Below are positions 44,239 through 53,710 of a DNA stretch of 64,000 nt, piece by piece. A model generated the notes under the pieces. That model was given only the letters and a program-made list of their open reading frames with translations. It searched no databases and was not told the origin of the DNA. Within the stretch, counting starts at the first letter, position 1, and each line of letters starts with the position of its first letter. The stretch is from positions 28,546 through 92,545 of the forward strand of contig NZ_MSCV01000024.1 of the NCBI RefSeq assembly GCF_002005105.1, in the 5' to 3' direction. This DNA is from Methylocaldum sp. 14B (GTDB taxonomy: Bacteria; Pseudomonadota; Gammaproteobacteria; Methylococcales; Methylococcaceae). The position numbers were made by a program, and so were the translations under genes.

Positions 44239-45816
44239 TTGAGCCAAAGCATAGACTCCCGGCTTAACCAGCTTATTCATACCGGCCAACAACATCTGCT
44301 GAGGAACGGCCTCAAAGGGCTGGAGAAGGAAAGCCTTCGGCTTGCGGCCGACGGCGTCATCGCGCATACGCCGCATCCGATGGGAGTAGGATCGGCGCTG
44401 ACTCATCCTTATGTCACCACGGATTATTCCGAGGCGCTGATCGAGCTGATTACGCCGCCCTATGCCGACCCGGCGGAAGCGCTGCGGTTTCTTAAAGACC
44501 TGCATACCTTCATATACCGCAATCTGGGAGACGAGATCTTACTCGCGACTTCCATGCCCTGCGGCGTGAGCGGTGACGAAAGCATTCCCATTGCCGAATA
44601 CGGAACCTCCAATATCGGTCGGATGAAACACATTTACCGGCGCGGACTCGCCTATCGCTACGGGCGGATGATGCAGGCCATTGCCGGCGTTCATTTCAAT
44701 TATTCGGTCAACGAAGCGTTATGGCCGGTCCTGTGCGAGTTGGAAGGCGGGGCGGACTCCTTGTCCAGCTTTATCGCAGGCAACTATTTCGGCATGGTGC
44801 GCAACGTTCATCGCTACGGGTGGTTAACAATCTATTTGTTCGGCGCCTCTCCGGCATTCGCCAAGTCGTTTTTCAACGGACGAGAGCATCTTGCGTCCAG
44901 ATTTTCGGAGTTCGACGCCCGAACGCTTTTTCGCCCCTATGCGACTTCGCTGCGCATGAGCGATATCGGGTACAAGAACGACAGCCAGGCCGGGCTCGAT
45001 ATCTCTTTTAATAATCTCGACGACTACGTGGCGACTCTCGGCAAGGCCATAGCGACGCCTTATCCGCTTTACGAGAAGATCGGCGTGAAGGTGAATGGAG
45101 ATTACCGTCAGCTGAACGGCAACATTCTCCAGATCGAAAACGAGTATTACAGCGTCATCCGTCCCAAACAAATCGCCGAGTCCGGTGAAAAGCCTACGCT
45201 TGCCCTAAAGCGGCGCGGAGTGCGTTATTTGGAGCTTAGATCGCTGGACTTGGAGTGCTTCAGTCCTGCCGGGGCAAACCTGGATCAGCTGCGCTTTCTG
45301 GAAATCTTTCTGCTTTTTTGCCTTTTGGAACAAAGTCCCCCACTCGATTCCGCGGAGAAGAGAGAAGTCAGCCAGAACGGCATGGCGGTCGCGTGTTGCG
45401 GCCGTACGCCCGGGTTCAAGCTTCGGCGCAAAGGCCGAGAGGTTTTGTTGAAGGACTGGGCGGCGGAAATACTTGAGGCCATGCGCGGCATCGCAGAAAT
45501 TCTCGATGCGGAAGACGTGTCTAAACCCTACACGCGAAGCCTGGAGGAACAGGCCGCCAAGTTTTTCGATCCCGAACTGACGCCTTCCGCCCGCATGCTG
45601 GCCGAAATGAGGGCGAGTGGAGAATCGTTCGAGGAATATGCGCTGCGGATATCGAAGGAGCATGCGAGGGTGTTCCGTGATGGCTTCCTATCCGCCGAGC
45701 GAGCCGAATTCTTTCGCCGGCTGACCGACGAATCGCTCGAGGAACAGCAGCAAATGGAAGCTGGCGACAAACTCTCTTTCGACGAATTTTTACACCACTA
45801 TTTTGCCCAAGCATAA
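44239..45816 (+). CDS. gshA: Glutamate-cysteine ligase GshA (proteobacterial type)
   Basis: A 525-residue ATP-dependent ligase that makes gamma-glutamylcysteine, the first step of glutathione synthesis. Family features are GLKGLEKESLRLAADG at the N terminus, TDYSEALIELITPPYADPAE, AIAGVHFNYSVNEALW, and LEIRSLDLE-type YLELRSLDLECFSPAG. The start codon is TTG (MSQSIDSRL). Size matches E. coli GshA (518). Glutathione also supports the gloB product and formaldehyde detoxification in methylotrophs. Confidence 0.95.
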   Translation: MSQSIDSRLNQLIHTGQQHLLRNGLKGLEKESLRLAADGVIAHTPHPMGVGSALTHPYVTTDYSEALIELITPPYADPAEALRFLKDLHTFIYRNLGDEILLATSMPCGVSGDESIPIAEYGTSNIGRMKHIYRRGLAYRYGRMMQAIAGVHFNYSVNEALWPVLCELEGGADSLSSFIAGNYFGMVRNVHRYGWLTIYLFGASPAFAKSFFNGREHLASRFSEFDARTLFRPYATSLRMSDIGYKNDSQAGLDISFNNLDDYVATLGKAIATPYPLYEKIGVKVNGDYRQLNGNILQIENEYYSVIRPKQIAESGEKPTLALKRRGVRYLELRSLDLECFSPAGANLDQLRFLEIFLLFCLLEQSPPLDSAEKREVSQNGMAVACCGRTPGFKLRRKGREVLLKDWAAEILEAMRGIAEILDAEDVSKPYTRSLEEQAAKFFDPELTPSARMLAEMRASGESFEEYALRISKEHARVFRDGFLSAERAEFFRRLTDESLEEQQQMEAGDKLSFDEFLHHYFAQA

Positions 45817-45847
45817 TAGGCCCGAGATCGGAGCCTATTCCGCCTGA

Positions 45848-46142
45848 GAAGCTGTCTTCAAACTGCTGCGCGCCGTCATGCCGGCGTTGTTCAAGGGTTC
45901 AAGATGCTGATGAAAAACATCTCTGTTTTTCACCCTACCGGGCGCGCTATCGTGCGTCCCATTTCTCTCCCGGAGAAATGGTCATGTACTCCTCGGTACA
46001 CTCCGGTTTTGACTCGCCCGATCCTTGCGGTTCGCCCTGCGGGCCAGGCTAACGGCTGTTCCCTCCACGGGCCTGCTGGCGGCTTCGGGTCGCCCTTTCG
46101 CGCCTTTCCTTGACGTCGCTCGTGACGTTTGAAGACTGCTTC
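45848..46142. mobile_element. MITE-like element with 16-17 bp terminal inverted repeats
   Basis: A 295-base non-coding stretch bounded by GAAGCTGTCTTCAAAC (45848-45863) and its inverse GTTTGAAGACTGCTTC (46127-46142), identical at 15 of 16 positions and extendable by an A/T pair. The interior holds GC-rich inverted repeats and a short ORF (45904-46113) lacking a recognisable family. No transposase is present. The structure fits a miniature inverted-repeat element or an IS end-pair remnant; I see no clear target-site duplication. Confidence 0.6.
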
Positions 46143-46215
46143 TAAGGGCTAGATCGTCGCGGATTTCTGCGTCGGTCAGCATCTCAGTTCTCTACGCTAT
46201 TTCATGGAGGTCGCC

Positions 46216-47460
46216 ATGGATTACCAGCACATTCGGCTTCCTGCCGGCGGCGAAAAAATCAGCGTTCGGGACGGCAAGCTTCGTGTTCCTGACGAGCCCG
46301 TCGTCGGCTACGTCGAAGGCGACGGCATCGGCCCGGATATTACGCGCGCATCCCTCCGCGTTTGGAACGCAGCGGTCGCCAAAGCATACGGCGGGGCGCG
46401 CAAAATCCATTGGTGCGAGCTCTTTCTCGGAGAAAAAGCCGCTGCACTCTACGGCAACGCTTTTCCCGACGAAGCGGTGCACGCGCTAAAGGACTTGGTC
46501 GTATCCATCAAAGGTCCTTTGACGACCCCTGTGGGTGGGGGAATGCGGTCCATCAACGTGTCCCTTCGACAAACCCTTGATCTTTACGCATGCGTTCGCC
46601 CGGTACGCCATTTTCCGGGAGTGCCGTCGCCCCTGCGTCATCCCGAAGCGGTGGATGTGGTCATCTTTCGGGAAAACACCGAGGATGTTTACGCAGGCGT
46701 CGAATATCCGGCGGGATCGCCCGAAGCCTTTAAACTCGAGCGTTTTCTGAAACAAGAGCTCAAGGCAGATTTCCATGAGGGCAGTGCTCTCGGGGTGAAA
46801 CCGGTGAGCGAATTCGGAAGCAAGCGGCTGATCCGCAAAGCCATCCGCTATGCGCTCGATCACGGGCGGAAGAGCGTTGCCTTGATGCACAAAGGCAATA
46901 TCATGAAATTCACCGAGGGCGCGTTCCGGAACTGGGGTTACGAACTCGCTCGTACGGAGTTCGCCGGTCAGACCATCACCGAAGAGGAATTGAACAGATT
47001 CCATGGCGGCAAACAGCCGGATGGCAAGATCGTCATCAAGGACCGCATCGCCGATATCATGTTCCAGCAGATGCTGCTTCGTCCCGAAGAGTTTGACGTC
47101 ATCGCTACGCTCAACTTGAACGGCGATTATCTTTCGGATGCGGTCGCGGCGGAAGTAGGAGGTGTTGGTATTGCGCCGGGAGGCAACATCGGCGATTTCA
47201 TCGCCGTATTCGAAGCAACCCATGGTTCCGCGCCCAAATACGCCGGCCAGGACAAAGCTAATCCCGGCTCACTGCTCTTCAGCGGGGTAATGTTGCTTGA
47301 ATACCTGGGATGGCACGAAGCCGCGAAAACGGTAGAAAACGCTTATAGTGCCGTTGTCGGCCAGAAGATCGTCACTTACGACTTTGCACGGCAGATGGAA
47401 GGCGCACGCGAGGTGAAAACCAGCGAGTTCGCCGAAGCCTTAGTAGCGGCGATGGGTTGA
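46216..47460 (+). CDS. icd: NADP-dependent isocitrate dehydrogenase
   Basis: A 414-residue enzyme converting isocitrate to 2-oxoglutarate. The [17 protein letters not shown] opening, the substrate loop [19 protein letters not shown] with the serine equivalent to E. coli Ser113 (the AceK phosphorylation site), and [17 protein letters not shown] are all present. The NADP site around [19 protein letters not shown] is intact. GGAGG at 46206-46210 supports the ATG at 46216. aceK is not nearby. Type I methanotrophs have been thought to lack a full TCA cycle, so Icd here mainly supplies 2-oxoglutarate. Confidence 0.96.
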   Translation: MDYQHIRLPAGGEKISVRDGKLRVPDEPVVGYVEGDGIGPDITRASLRVWNAAVAKAYGGARKIHWCELFLGEKAAALYGNAFPDEAVHALKDLVVSIKGPLTTPVGGGMRSINVSLRQTLDLYACVRPVRHFPGVPSPLRHPEAVDVVIFRENTEDVYAGVEYPAGSPEAFKLERFLKQELKADFHEGSALGVKPVSEFGSKRLIRKAIRYALDHGRKSVALMHKGNIMKFTEGAFRNWGYELARTEFAGQTITEEELNRFHGGKQPDGKIVIKDRIADIMFQQMLLRPEEFDVIATLNLNGDYLSDAVAAEVGGVGIAPGGNIGDFIAVFEATHGSAPKYAGQDKANPGSLLFSGVMLLEYLGWHEAAKTVENAYSAVVGQKIVTYDFARQMEGAREVKTSEFAEALVAAMG

Positions 47461-47474
47461 GTGCCGGGCACAAA

Positions 47475-47503
47475 AAAAGCAGGGCGGTTGCCGCCCTGCT
47501 TTT
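47475..47503. terminator. Bidirectional Rho-independent terminator of icd
   Basis: AAAAGCAGGGCGG (47475-47487), loop TTG, CCGCCCTGCTTTT (47491-47503): 13 bp, with As on the left and Ts on the right, so it can work in both directions between the convergent icd and small periplasmic protein genes. Confidence 0.93.
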
Positions 47504-47544
47504 ATACTTCCAGCCTGTCTCAAGACAGACAGGTTGCAGGCATC

Positions 47545-47907
47545 TTATTTGATGCCGGCGTTGACCTTTTCCATGGCGGCGGCGGCTTCGCTCAAGAGCG
47601 GTGCGGCTTCGGACGTGTTTCCGGCTGCGCAAAGGTCTTGGGCTTGCCGAACCTTCTTCATGGCGTCCTGCAAGGGCTTGCCAGCCGCGTCGCCGGTGAT
47701 TTCCTTATAGTTCTGCTTGGTCTGCTTGATGGCAGACAGGCAGCCGTCCTTGTCGCCAGCGGTTGCAGCGGCCTGGGCTTCCTTGGTGGTCTGGACGGTC
47801 TTGACCATGAATTCCTTTACGCCAGCGGCGTTTTCGGCGGCAATGGCGCTACCCATCGTGCCGGTCAACAACAAAGCGCCCAGAACTAAGGTTTTGTTCA
47901 TTTTCAT
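47545..47907 (-). CDS. Small exported helical protein (possible SmbP-like fold)
   Basis: A 120-residue protein with a clear signal peptide (about residues 1-24, ending GSAIAA|EN) and an all-helical mature domain of about 95 residues rich in Ala, Lys and Glu, with cysteines in DKDGCLSAIKQ and AQDLCAAGN. The pattern KQTKQNYKEITGDAAGKPL and EAAPLLSEAAAAMEKV suggests a four-helix bundle. The layout is reminiscent of the small metal-binding protein SmbP, but it lacks SmbP's many histidines, so metal binding is only a guess. A GGAG ribosome site precedes the ATG. No family is assigned. Confidence 0.75.
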   Translation of the reverse strand: MKMNKTLVLGALLLTGTMGSAIAAENAAGVKEFMVKTVQTTKEAQAAATAGDKDGCLSAIKQTKQNYKEITGDAAGKPLQDAMKKVRQAQDLCAAGNTSEAAPLLSEAAAAMEKVNAGIK

Positions 47908-48141
47908 TCTCTTGCGTTCTCCTCTGGCTATTCCTGGAATAACCAAACAAATGTCACGATTGCTTATTGAGTGCTGATGCATACGCCGCCATTGCCATAC
48001 CGCGTTTCGCGGAAGCTTCCAGGTCGCGAGCTCCTGCGATGGCGTCGATCGAGGAAAGGCGTAAAGCCGTCCATGCAGTCAACGGGCGTCAATGGTAAAA
48101 GACTTTCCGGATATTGTCATGCTTTCGTCTTTGGAAATCTT

Positions 48142-51100
48142 TCAGCCTACCCGTCGATCGCCGTTTTTCGAAAGTAGATAGTCCAGCCACATCGTCGACA
48201 GTTTCTCCTGTACCGAGTTCTGGCGCAGGCGTGCGTACAAGTTGGGAAAATCGACCCGGTCCAGGTCTTGATCCTGGTTGTAGCAGGAGTACACGAAATA
48301 CTCCTTGCCGCTGTCCGGTTCCACATGCTTGCACAGACACTGCGCGCAGACGCCCTTCATCATGCACTGCATCGGCGAGTTGATCGAGCCAATGGCGGAG
48401 TGATGAGCCTTGAGATACGGCTGGAGGACGCCGTAACGGGCTGCTTTGACCGCCGCCATCATGCGGTCGGAGCCGATGACGATCATGTGGTCGACGTCGT
48501 CCATGTGGATCGGAGTCGGACCCAGTTCGCCCTTCGCGTAAGCCAGCATCGCTTCGACGATGTTGCCGACGAAGGTTTTGTCCTGGGGGCGCAGCGGCGG
48601 TATGGGCTCTGCTCCTGGGAGATTATCGACCGACCAGACCACCACATCCGAGGCCGCTTCGATTTCCCGAATCTTGAACACGTCTTCGCGCTTCCGATAG
48701 CCGGCGAAATAGATGACATGGCTGCCCGCCGCGCGCAGCGCTTTGCCGATGGAGAACAGCACCGCATTGCCCAGGCCGCCGCCGGCGAGGAGGACCGTTT
48801 GCCCGGCGTGAATTTCAGTGGGGGCGCCGGTGACCCCCATCACCACGATGGGGTCGCCGGGCTTCCACATCGCGCAGAGCTTGGACGACGAACCCATTTC
48901 CAGAGCGATCAGGGATATGAGGCCTTGTTCCTTGTCGACCCAGGCGCCGGTCAATGCCAGGCCTTCGGCGACCAGCACCGTATCGTCCACGACGGGTGCG
49001 AGCGCTTCGAAGTTTTGAACGCGGTAGAACTGGCCCGGGCAGAAGTGCTTCGCGGCCAGCGGAGCCCTTACGATGACTTCGACGATGTTCGGGGTGACCC
49101 GATTGATTTCTACGATACGCGCCAGCAGCATGTCGTCGAGCCTGTGCTGGAACTCTCGCAGATTCGCAAGGCGCTGGGGCTGCTGGGCTCGATCGAGCGC
49201 GGCGAGCTCCTTTTCGTACAGTTTGACGATGTAAGGATATCCGTCCTTGGCGCTGGCCATGGCTTTCACCACGTTGCCGGCATAGACCGGGTGGTTGTCG
49301 CCGTAGAACGTGATGAACTTGCCGTGGCGGCGGTACGAGGTGAACGGCGCAGGCTTGCCGATCTTGGGAACGGCGGTGTCTTTGACCGGTTCCAGCTCCG
49401 GAATTTCGCTCAGCCAATTGGGTTCGTAGCGCTGATAGAACTTCTGGTCCATCTCGAAGGAATCCGGATGCTCGGATTCGTAGATGGTATTGGGCGAGGT
49501 TCCCGCGGCGACGAACAGGCTGCGCAACGGGACTTCGAGGTTGCCGGCTTTTTGCCAGCGGCCATCCTGTTCCTCCAGTTTTTCGAAGCGCACGGCGCGG
49601 AGATGTCCGTATTTGTCCTCCAGGGCCTCGAGCGGGTTCATGCCCTCGGCCAGCAGAATGCCTTCGTCCATGGCTTCCTTGATTTCCTCGTGATTCTGCC
49701 GGTAAGCGGGTGAATCCTTCATGCCCTTGCGGTAGAACAGCGTGACGCCTCCCCAGGCATTCAGCAAGGGGAGGAAATCGGGCTTTTCCCCGGCGGCTTG
49801 TGCCCTTTGGCGTTCTGCCCGCACGGCCTTGGCATGACCCAAAAACTCGTCGAGGATCAGCAATTCTTCCTCGTCGTAGCGGGCGCGTACGGTTTCCTCG
49901 CCGAAGGCGGCGCACAGCTTTTCGTAGCGTTGCATGATCTTTTCGACCTGCACCGGATAGTAGGCCAAAAGCTCGGTGGCGGTGTCGATGGCGGTCAAGC
50001 CGCCGCCGATCACGCCGGCCGGGAGGCGCACTTGCAGATTGGCCAGCGACGACTCCTTGGCGGCCCCGGTCAATTGCAGCGCCATCAAGAAGTCCGACGC
50101 CTTGCGGATGCCGCGAATCAAATTGTTCTTGATGTCGATGAGCGTGGGTTTGCCGGCGCCCGAAGCGATGGCAATGTGGTCGAAACCGAGATCCCAGGCT
50201 TCGTTGATCGTGAGAGTGCCGCCGAAGCGCACGCCGCCGTAGCAGCGGAAGCTGTGACGCCGCAACAGGGTCAGATAAATGACTTTCAGGAAGTTCTTGT
50301 CCCAGCGCACCGTGATGCCGTATTCGGCCACGCCGCCGAAGCCCAGCATGATGCGTTTGTCCAAATCCTCGTACAACTCTCGGAAATCATGGATGGGGCG
50401 GGGCGGATGGGTCTCGTCTCCGACGATGTCTTTGGGCAGCGGTTCGATCTTGAGGCCGTCGATACCGACCACGCCGAAGCCTTCGTTGGTCAAATAATGA
50501 GCCAGCGTGTAGCCGGCGGGCCCCATGCCGGCCACCAGCACGTTCTTGCCGTTGTAGGGAAGGGCGTACGGCCGCTTGACGTTGAGCGGATTCCAGCGGG
50601 TCAGGAGGCTGTAAATCTCGAAGCCCCACGGCATGAACAAAACGTCGGTGAGGACGTTGGTCTCGATCTGCGGAATATTGACAGGCTCGGTTTTCTGATA
50701 GATGCAGCCCTTCATGCAGTCGTTGCAGATGCGGTGGCCGGTGCCGGGGCAGAGCGGGTTGTCGACGGTGATCAAGGCCAGCGCGCCGATGTTGTCGCCT
50801 TGCCGCTTGACGACGTGCATCTCGGAAATTTTTTCCTCCAGCGGGCAGCCGGTAATGGTCACGCCGAGCGGATTGGTCTTGTACGTGCCGTCCTTCTTGT
50901 TGCGCATGCCCTTGGAGCACGAGTCGGTATCCCGGTCGTGGCAATAAATGCAGTGGTCGACTTCGTACAACACGCGCCGTTCGGGAAAACGTGGATCGGT
51001 AAGGCCGAATCCTTCGCGCCTCCTGTGGTGTTCCTCGGGGGCCGCCCATACGCTGTAGCCGTCCGCCGAGCGCGTCTCGTGATGAACCAGATGATTGAAA

Positions 51101-51855
51101 TCGGTCTTGGCCGGGAACTTGAAGCTGGCCCACCCTTGGACTTGGGCTTTGAGCTCGGGAATTTGCGTAGCTGCATAGGTCCAGCGTTGGACCAGATCCA
51201 GCAGCGCCTTCACCAGGTCTTCGTCGCTCTTGCCCAGCAGACCGGCAAAGCGCGCCTCGGTATCCGGATCGGTGGCAAGAGTACGGCGCAATTCGGCGAT
51301 TTCCCTTCCGCTCACCGACGCATCTTGATGCCAGCGGTGCAAGCGTGCGCCTAAGACGGCAACCGCTTTTTCCCGGTCCGATTCGATCAACACGGGTTCG
51401 GCGATTCGGAGCAAGGACTCGAAGTCCGCCTGGATACCGGCGATATTCCAGCTTTCCAGCGCCTGATTCTTGAACAGTCCCGCGACCTTCCCGACGATCT
51501 CGTTGCGGTACAGGAAGATGCTGTCGAACTCGTCGCGGATCGCCTGTATTTGCGTGTCCCGTTCGGACGATACGCCGAACAGCCGCGCCACGAAAGTACC
51601 GACATAGGGCGCCATTTTGACCAGGACATCCGAAATCTTTTCGGGCGGCATGCCTTCGCCTTGGCATGCGCGATAACGCTCGAATTCGGCGAATAGGGCC
51701 GGATCGTGGTTGCGGACCGTTGCGTCGAAGACGTCTGACAAGTCCTTGAGCCGTTCCGGTTCGTACAAATCAGCATAGTTAAAGCCGGATATGCCTAGGG
51801 TCAAAACGGATGCGGCGCTTAGGCCCGTATCGGAGCGAACGGAGTGATCGGTCAT
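48142..51855 (-). CDS. 1237-residue multi-cofactor oxidoreductase: GltD/NfnB-like plus PyrK/FNR-like modules
   Basis: A very large cytosolic flavoprotein. Residues 1 to about 290 are helical with no family I recognise. Eight cysteines at 302, 305, 313, 337, 369, 377, 380 and 384 (motifs HCIYCHDRDTDSC and CNDCMKGC) can bind Fe-S clusters as in GltD/NfnB N termini. The dinucleotide motif VLVAGMGPAGYTLA (about 439-452) opens a GltD-like FAD/NAD(P) module reaching about residue 850. A ferredoxin-reductase/PyrK-like module (about 930-1160, with CPGQFYRVQNF and TVLLAGGGLGNAVLFSIGKA) ends in a cysteine set at 1164, 1170, 1173, 1175 and 1191 for a [2Fe-2S]-type cluster. The order mirrors fused NfnB-NfnA. 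It could move electrons between NAD(P)H and ferredoxin; that is inference. It is divergent from a MutS-like gene. Confidence 0.8.
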   Translation of the reverse strand: MTDHSVRSDTGLSAASVLTLGISGFNYADLYEPERLKDLSDVFDATVRNHDPALFAEFERYRACQGEGMPPEKISDVLVKMAPYVGTFVARLFGVSSERDTQIQAIRDEFDSIFLYRNEIVGKVAGLFKNQALESWNIAGIQADFESLLRIAEPVLIESDREKAVAVLGARLHRWHQDASVSGREIAELRRTLATDPDTEARFAGLLGKSDEDLVKALLDLVQRWTYAATQIPELKAQVQGWASFKFPAKTDFNHLVHHETRSADGYSVWAAPEEHHRRREGFGLTDPRFPERRVLYEVDHCIYCHDRDTDSCSKGMRNKKDGTYKTNPLGVTITGCPLEEKISEMHVVKRQGDNIGALALITVDNPLCPGTGHRICNDCMKGCIYQKTEPVNIPQIETNVLTDVLFMPWGFEIYSLLTRWNPLNVKRPYALPYNGKNVLVAGMGPAGYTLAHYLTNEGFGVVGIDGLKIEPLPKDIVGDETHPPRPIHDFRELYEDLDKRIMLGFGGVAEYGITVRWDKNFLKVIYLTLLRRHSFRCYGGVRFGGTLTINEAWDLGFDHIAIASGAGKPTLIDIKNNLIRGIRKASDFLMALQLTGAAKESSLANLQVRLPAGVIGGGLTAIDTATELLAYYPVQVEKIMQRYEKLCAAFGEETVRARYDEEELLILDEFLGHAKAVRAERQRAQAAGEKPDFLPLLNAWGGVTLFYRKGMKDSPAYRQNHEEIKEAMDEGILLAEGMNPLEALEDKYGHLRAVRFEKLEEQDGRWQKAGNLEVPLRSLFVAAGTSPNTIYESEHPDSFEMDQKFYQRYEPNWLSEIPELEPVKDTAVPKIGKPAPFTSYRRHGKFITFYGDNHPVYAGNVVKAMASAKDGYPYIVKLYEKELAALDRAQQPQRLANLREFQHRLDDMLLARIVEINRVTPNIVEVIVRAPLAAKHFCPGQFYRVQNFEALAPVVDDTVLVAEGLALTGAWVDKEQGLISLIALEMGSSSKLCAMWKPGDPIVVMGVTGAPTEIHAGQTVLLAGGGLGNAVLFSIGKALRAAGSHVIYFAGYRKREDVFKIREIEAASDVVVWSVDNLPGAEPIPPLRPQDKTFVGNIVEAMLAYAKGELGPTPIHMDDVDHMIVIGSDRMMAAVKAARYGVLQPYLKAHHSAIGSINSPMQCMMKGVCAQCLCKHVEPDSGKEYFVYSCYNQDQDLDRVDFPNLYARLRQNSVQEKLSTMWLDYLLSKNGDRRVG

Positions 51856-52102
51856 GATTGTCGAGATCGCGTGGGTTGATGAAACTTCTTTTTCGTCAGC
51901 GTTGCCAGAAGACGGACGGATTTTCGTGAAAAATGTGTGAAATTTTATGCTGAATCGATGGTCGAGTCGATCATGGGCACTGTTCGAGACATTACAGGGT
52001 CATTAAGAAACATAGGTATCGCCCCCGTTTCCTTCCAGGTTGAAGCGGGCGCCGCTAAGGTGTAGGTTAGGCGCCGAACTATCATTGCCAGGTCCTCGCT
52101 CC
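51856..52102. other. Bidirectional upstream region of the oxidoreductase and MutS-like genes
   Basis: This 247-base gap separates the two divergent genes and must hold both promoters. I see an AT-rich stretch at about 51920-51960 but no clear hexamer pair, palindrome or gene. Confidence 0.4.
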
Positions 52103-53701
52103 ATGAATTCCCTATACCAGACTCTTCTGCAATCCGATTCCAAGGAACCGCCGGTCGTTCGTTCCGCCGCGCCGGGCGCAACCGGAGAGGGTGTCATCGA
52201 TGTTTCGACGTTTCAGGCCATCGAAGTCGATAAGCTGTTCGACAGCATCAATCACGCCGCCACGATCACCGGTCAGGCAACCCTTTATCGCTCGCTGGTC
52301 CAGCCGCTGGCGTCGGCGGACCTCATTCGGGCCAAGCAGGACGCGGTTCGGGAAATCGAATCCGACAAGGCGCTTCGAGACTCGTTGGAAACCCTGATCA
52401 AACAGGCGAAGTCGCTGGAAGATGACTTTTACGGTTTATTATTCGGCACGTTCATGGGGCTCATGAGTTCGCCCGCGCACAAGCTGGAAATCGAGGGCTA
52501 CGGTTATGAGACCTATAAAAAAGGCACTCGGTTCATGCTCAATCTGGTGGAGGCGGCAAACCGGTTTCCGAAGCCGAACAGCGAGTACCTGGGCCTATTG
52601 ATCGACGACTTGCGGCGCTTTGCCCATTCGCGCGCCTATGCCCTGATGAAGGGGCCGGTGTACCGGACCGAGAAAGATGTCCGCTCCAAGGCGGAGAAAC
52701 CCTGGTATACCCCGGCGATCCGCTTTCGGCCGTCACTGTTCAAGCCGGTGGGGCTCGCGGTCGCGGCCATCCTCCTGGTGCTGACTTTGGAATTCGTGCC
52801 GTTGCTGCTCGATCTGGCGGTTTCGATCGCGCCGGTATTTTGGCTGTTCCTGCTTCCCATCAGCTTCGTTTACATCCCCATCGTCGGCGGTTTCGATCGC
52901 GATGGCTGCATCTATCCGCTCCGCGACATCTTCAAACGGTCCGAGGACGTGCAAAACACGCTGGATTCGCTGGGCAAGCTGGACGAGCTCTTGAGCTTCG
53001 TCCGCCTCAAGGAATCCTTCCACCACTCCGTGGTCTTGCCCAAGATCGTCGAGGCCGAGCGCCATTCGCTGGTGCTCAAAGGCGTGCGGAATCCGGTGCT
53101 GAGCAAGGACAATCCCGACTACGTGCCCAACGACATCAGCCTGAAAAACACGCGGCTGACCTTCATCACCGGACCGAACAGCGGCGGCAAGACGGCGTTC
53201 TGTAAAACCCTGGCGCAGAGCCAGTTGCTCGCGCAAATCGGATGCTATGTGCCGGCTCAGGAAGCGGAACTGACCGTCGCGGACCGCATCTTTTACCAGG
53301 TCCCCGAAATCAGCCACCTCGCCGACGGTGAAGGGCGCTTCGGCACCGAACTCAAGCGGACCAAGGACATTTTCCTCGCAACGACGCCGAAAAGCCTGGT
53401 GATCATGGACGAACTCTCGGAAGGCACGACCCACGAGGAAAAGATCGAGATTTCCATGAATATCCTGGACGGGTTCTATCAGAAAGGCAGCAACACCATT
53501 TTGATCACCCACAACCACGAACTGGTCGATGCTTATCAGCAGAAAGAAATCGGATTGGCGAGGCAGGTCGAGTTCAAGAACGAGCAGCCGACTTACCGGG
53601 TGGTCGAAGGCATTTCGAGGGTCAGCCACGCGGATCGGGTGGCTCGCAAGATCGGTTTTTCGAAAGAGGATATCGCCCGGTATTTATCCGGTGGCAGATA
53701 A
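52103..53701 (+). CDS. Membrane-anchored MutS-like ATPase
   Basis: A 532-residue protein with a C-terminal MutS-type ABC ATPase domain: Walker A TGPNSGGKTAFCKTLAQS (about 356-373), Walker B SLVIMDELSEGTTHEEK (about 444-460), and the H-loop LITHNHELVDAY. Canonical MutS has TGPNMAGKST. The N-terminal half (about 1-200) has lever-like helices, but no mismatch-recognition domain. Two adjacent membrane helices (about 212-234 and 240-262) interrupt it before the ATPase. Soluble MutS1 and MutS2 do not have these. The role is unknown; DNA or membrane remodelling is possible. ATG at 52103 is preferred to 52040. gloB follows 9 bases downstream. Confidence 0.8.
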   Translation: MNSLYQTLLQSDSKEPPVVRSAAPGATGEGVIDVSTFQAIEVDKLFDSINHAATITGQATLYRSLVQPLASADLIRAKQDAVREIESDKALRDSLETLIKQAKSLEDDFYGLLFGTFMGLMSSPAHKLEIEGYGYETYKKGTRFMLNLVEAANRFPKPNSEYLGLLIDDLRRFAHSRAYALMKGPVYRTEKDVRSKAEKPWYTPAIRFRPSLFKPVGLAVAAILLVLTLEFVPLLLDLAVSIAPVFWLFLLPISFVYIPIVGGFDRDGCIYPLRDIFKRSEDVQNTLDSLGKLDELLSFVRLKESFHHSVVLPKIVEAERHSLVLKGVRNPVLSKDNPDYVPNDISLKNTRLTFITGPNSGGKTAFCKTLAQSQLLAQIGCYVPAQEAELTVADRIFYQVPEISHLADGEGRFGTELKRTKDIFLATTPKSLVIMDELSEGTTHEEKIEISMNILDGFYQKGSNTILITHNHELVDAYQQKEIGLARQVEFKNEQPTYRVVEGISRVSHADRVARKIGFSKEDIARYLSGGR

Positions 53702-53710
53702 GGACGCATT

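Noticed and set aside
45904..46113. Short plus-strand ORF inside the MITE-like element
   Set aside because: Low-complexity translation with no ribosome site or family; more likely non-coding.
48268..51354. Long plus-strand frames opposite the large oxidoreductase gene
   Set aside because: They lack any recognisable motif, and the minus-strand frame has complete cofactor-binding motifs.
52103..53701. Mismatch repair MutS or MutS2
   Set aside because: No mismatch-recognition domain, Smr domain or PCNA motif is seen, and the two membrane helices are atypical.
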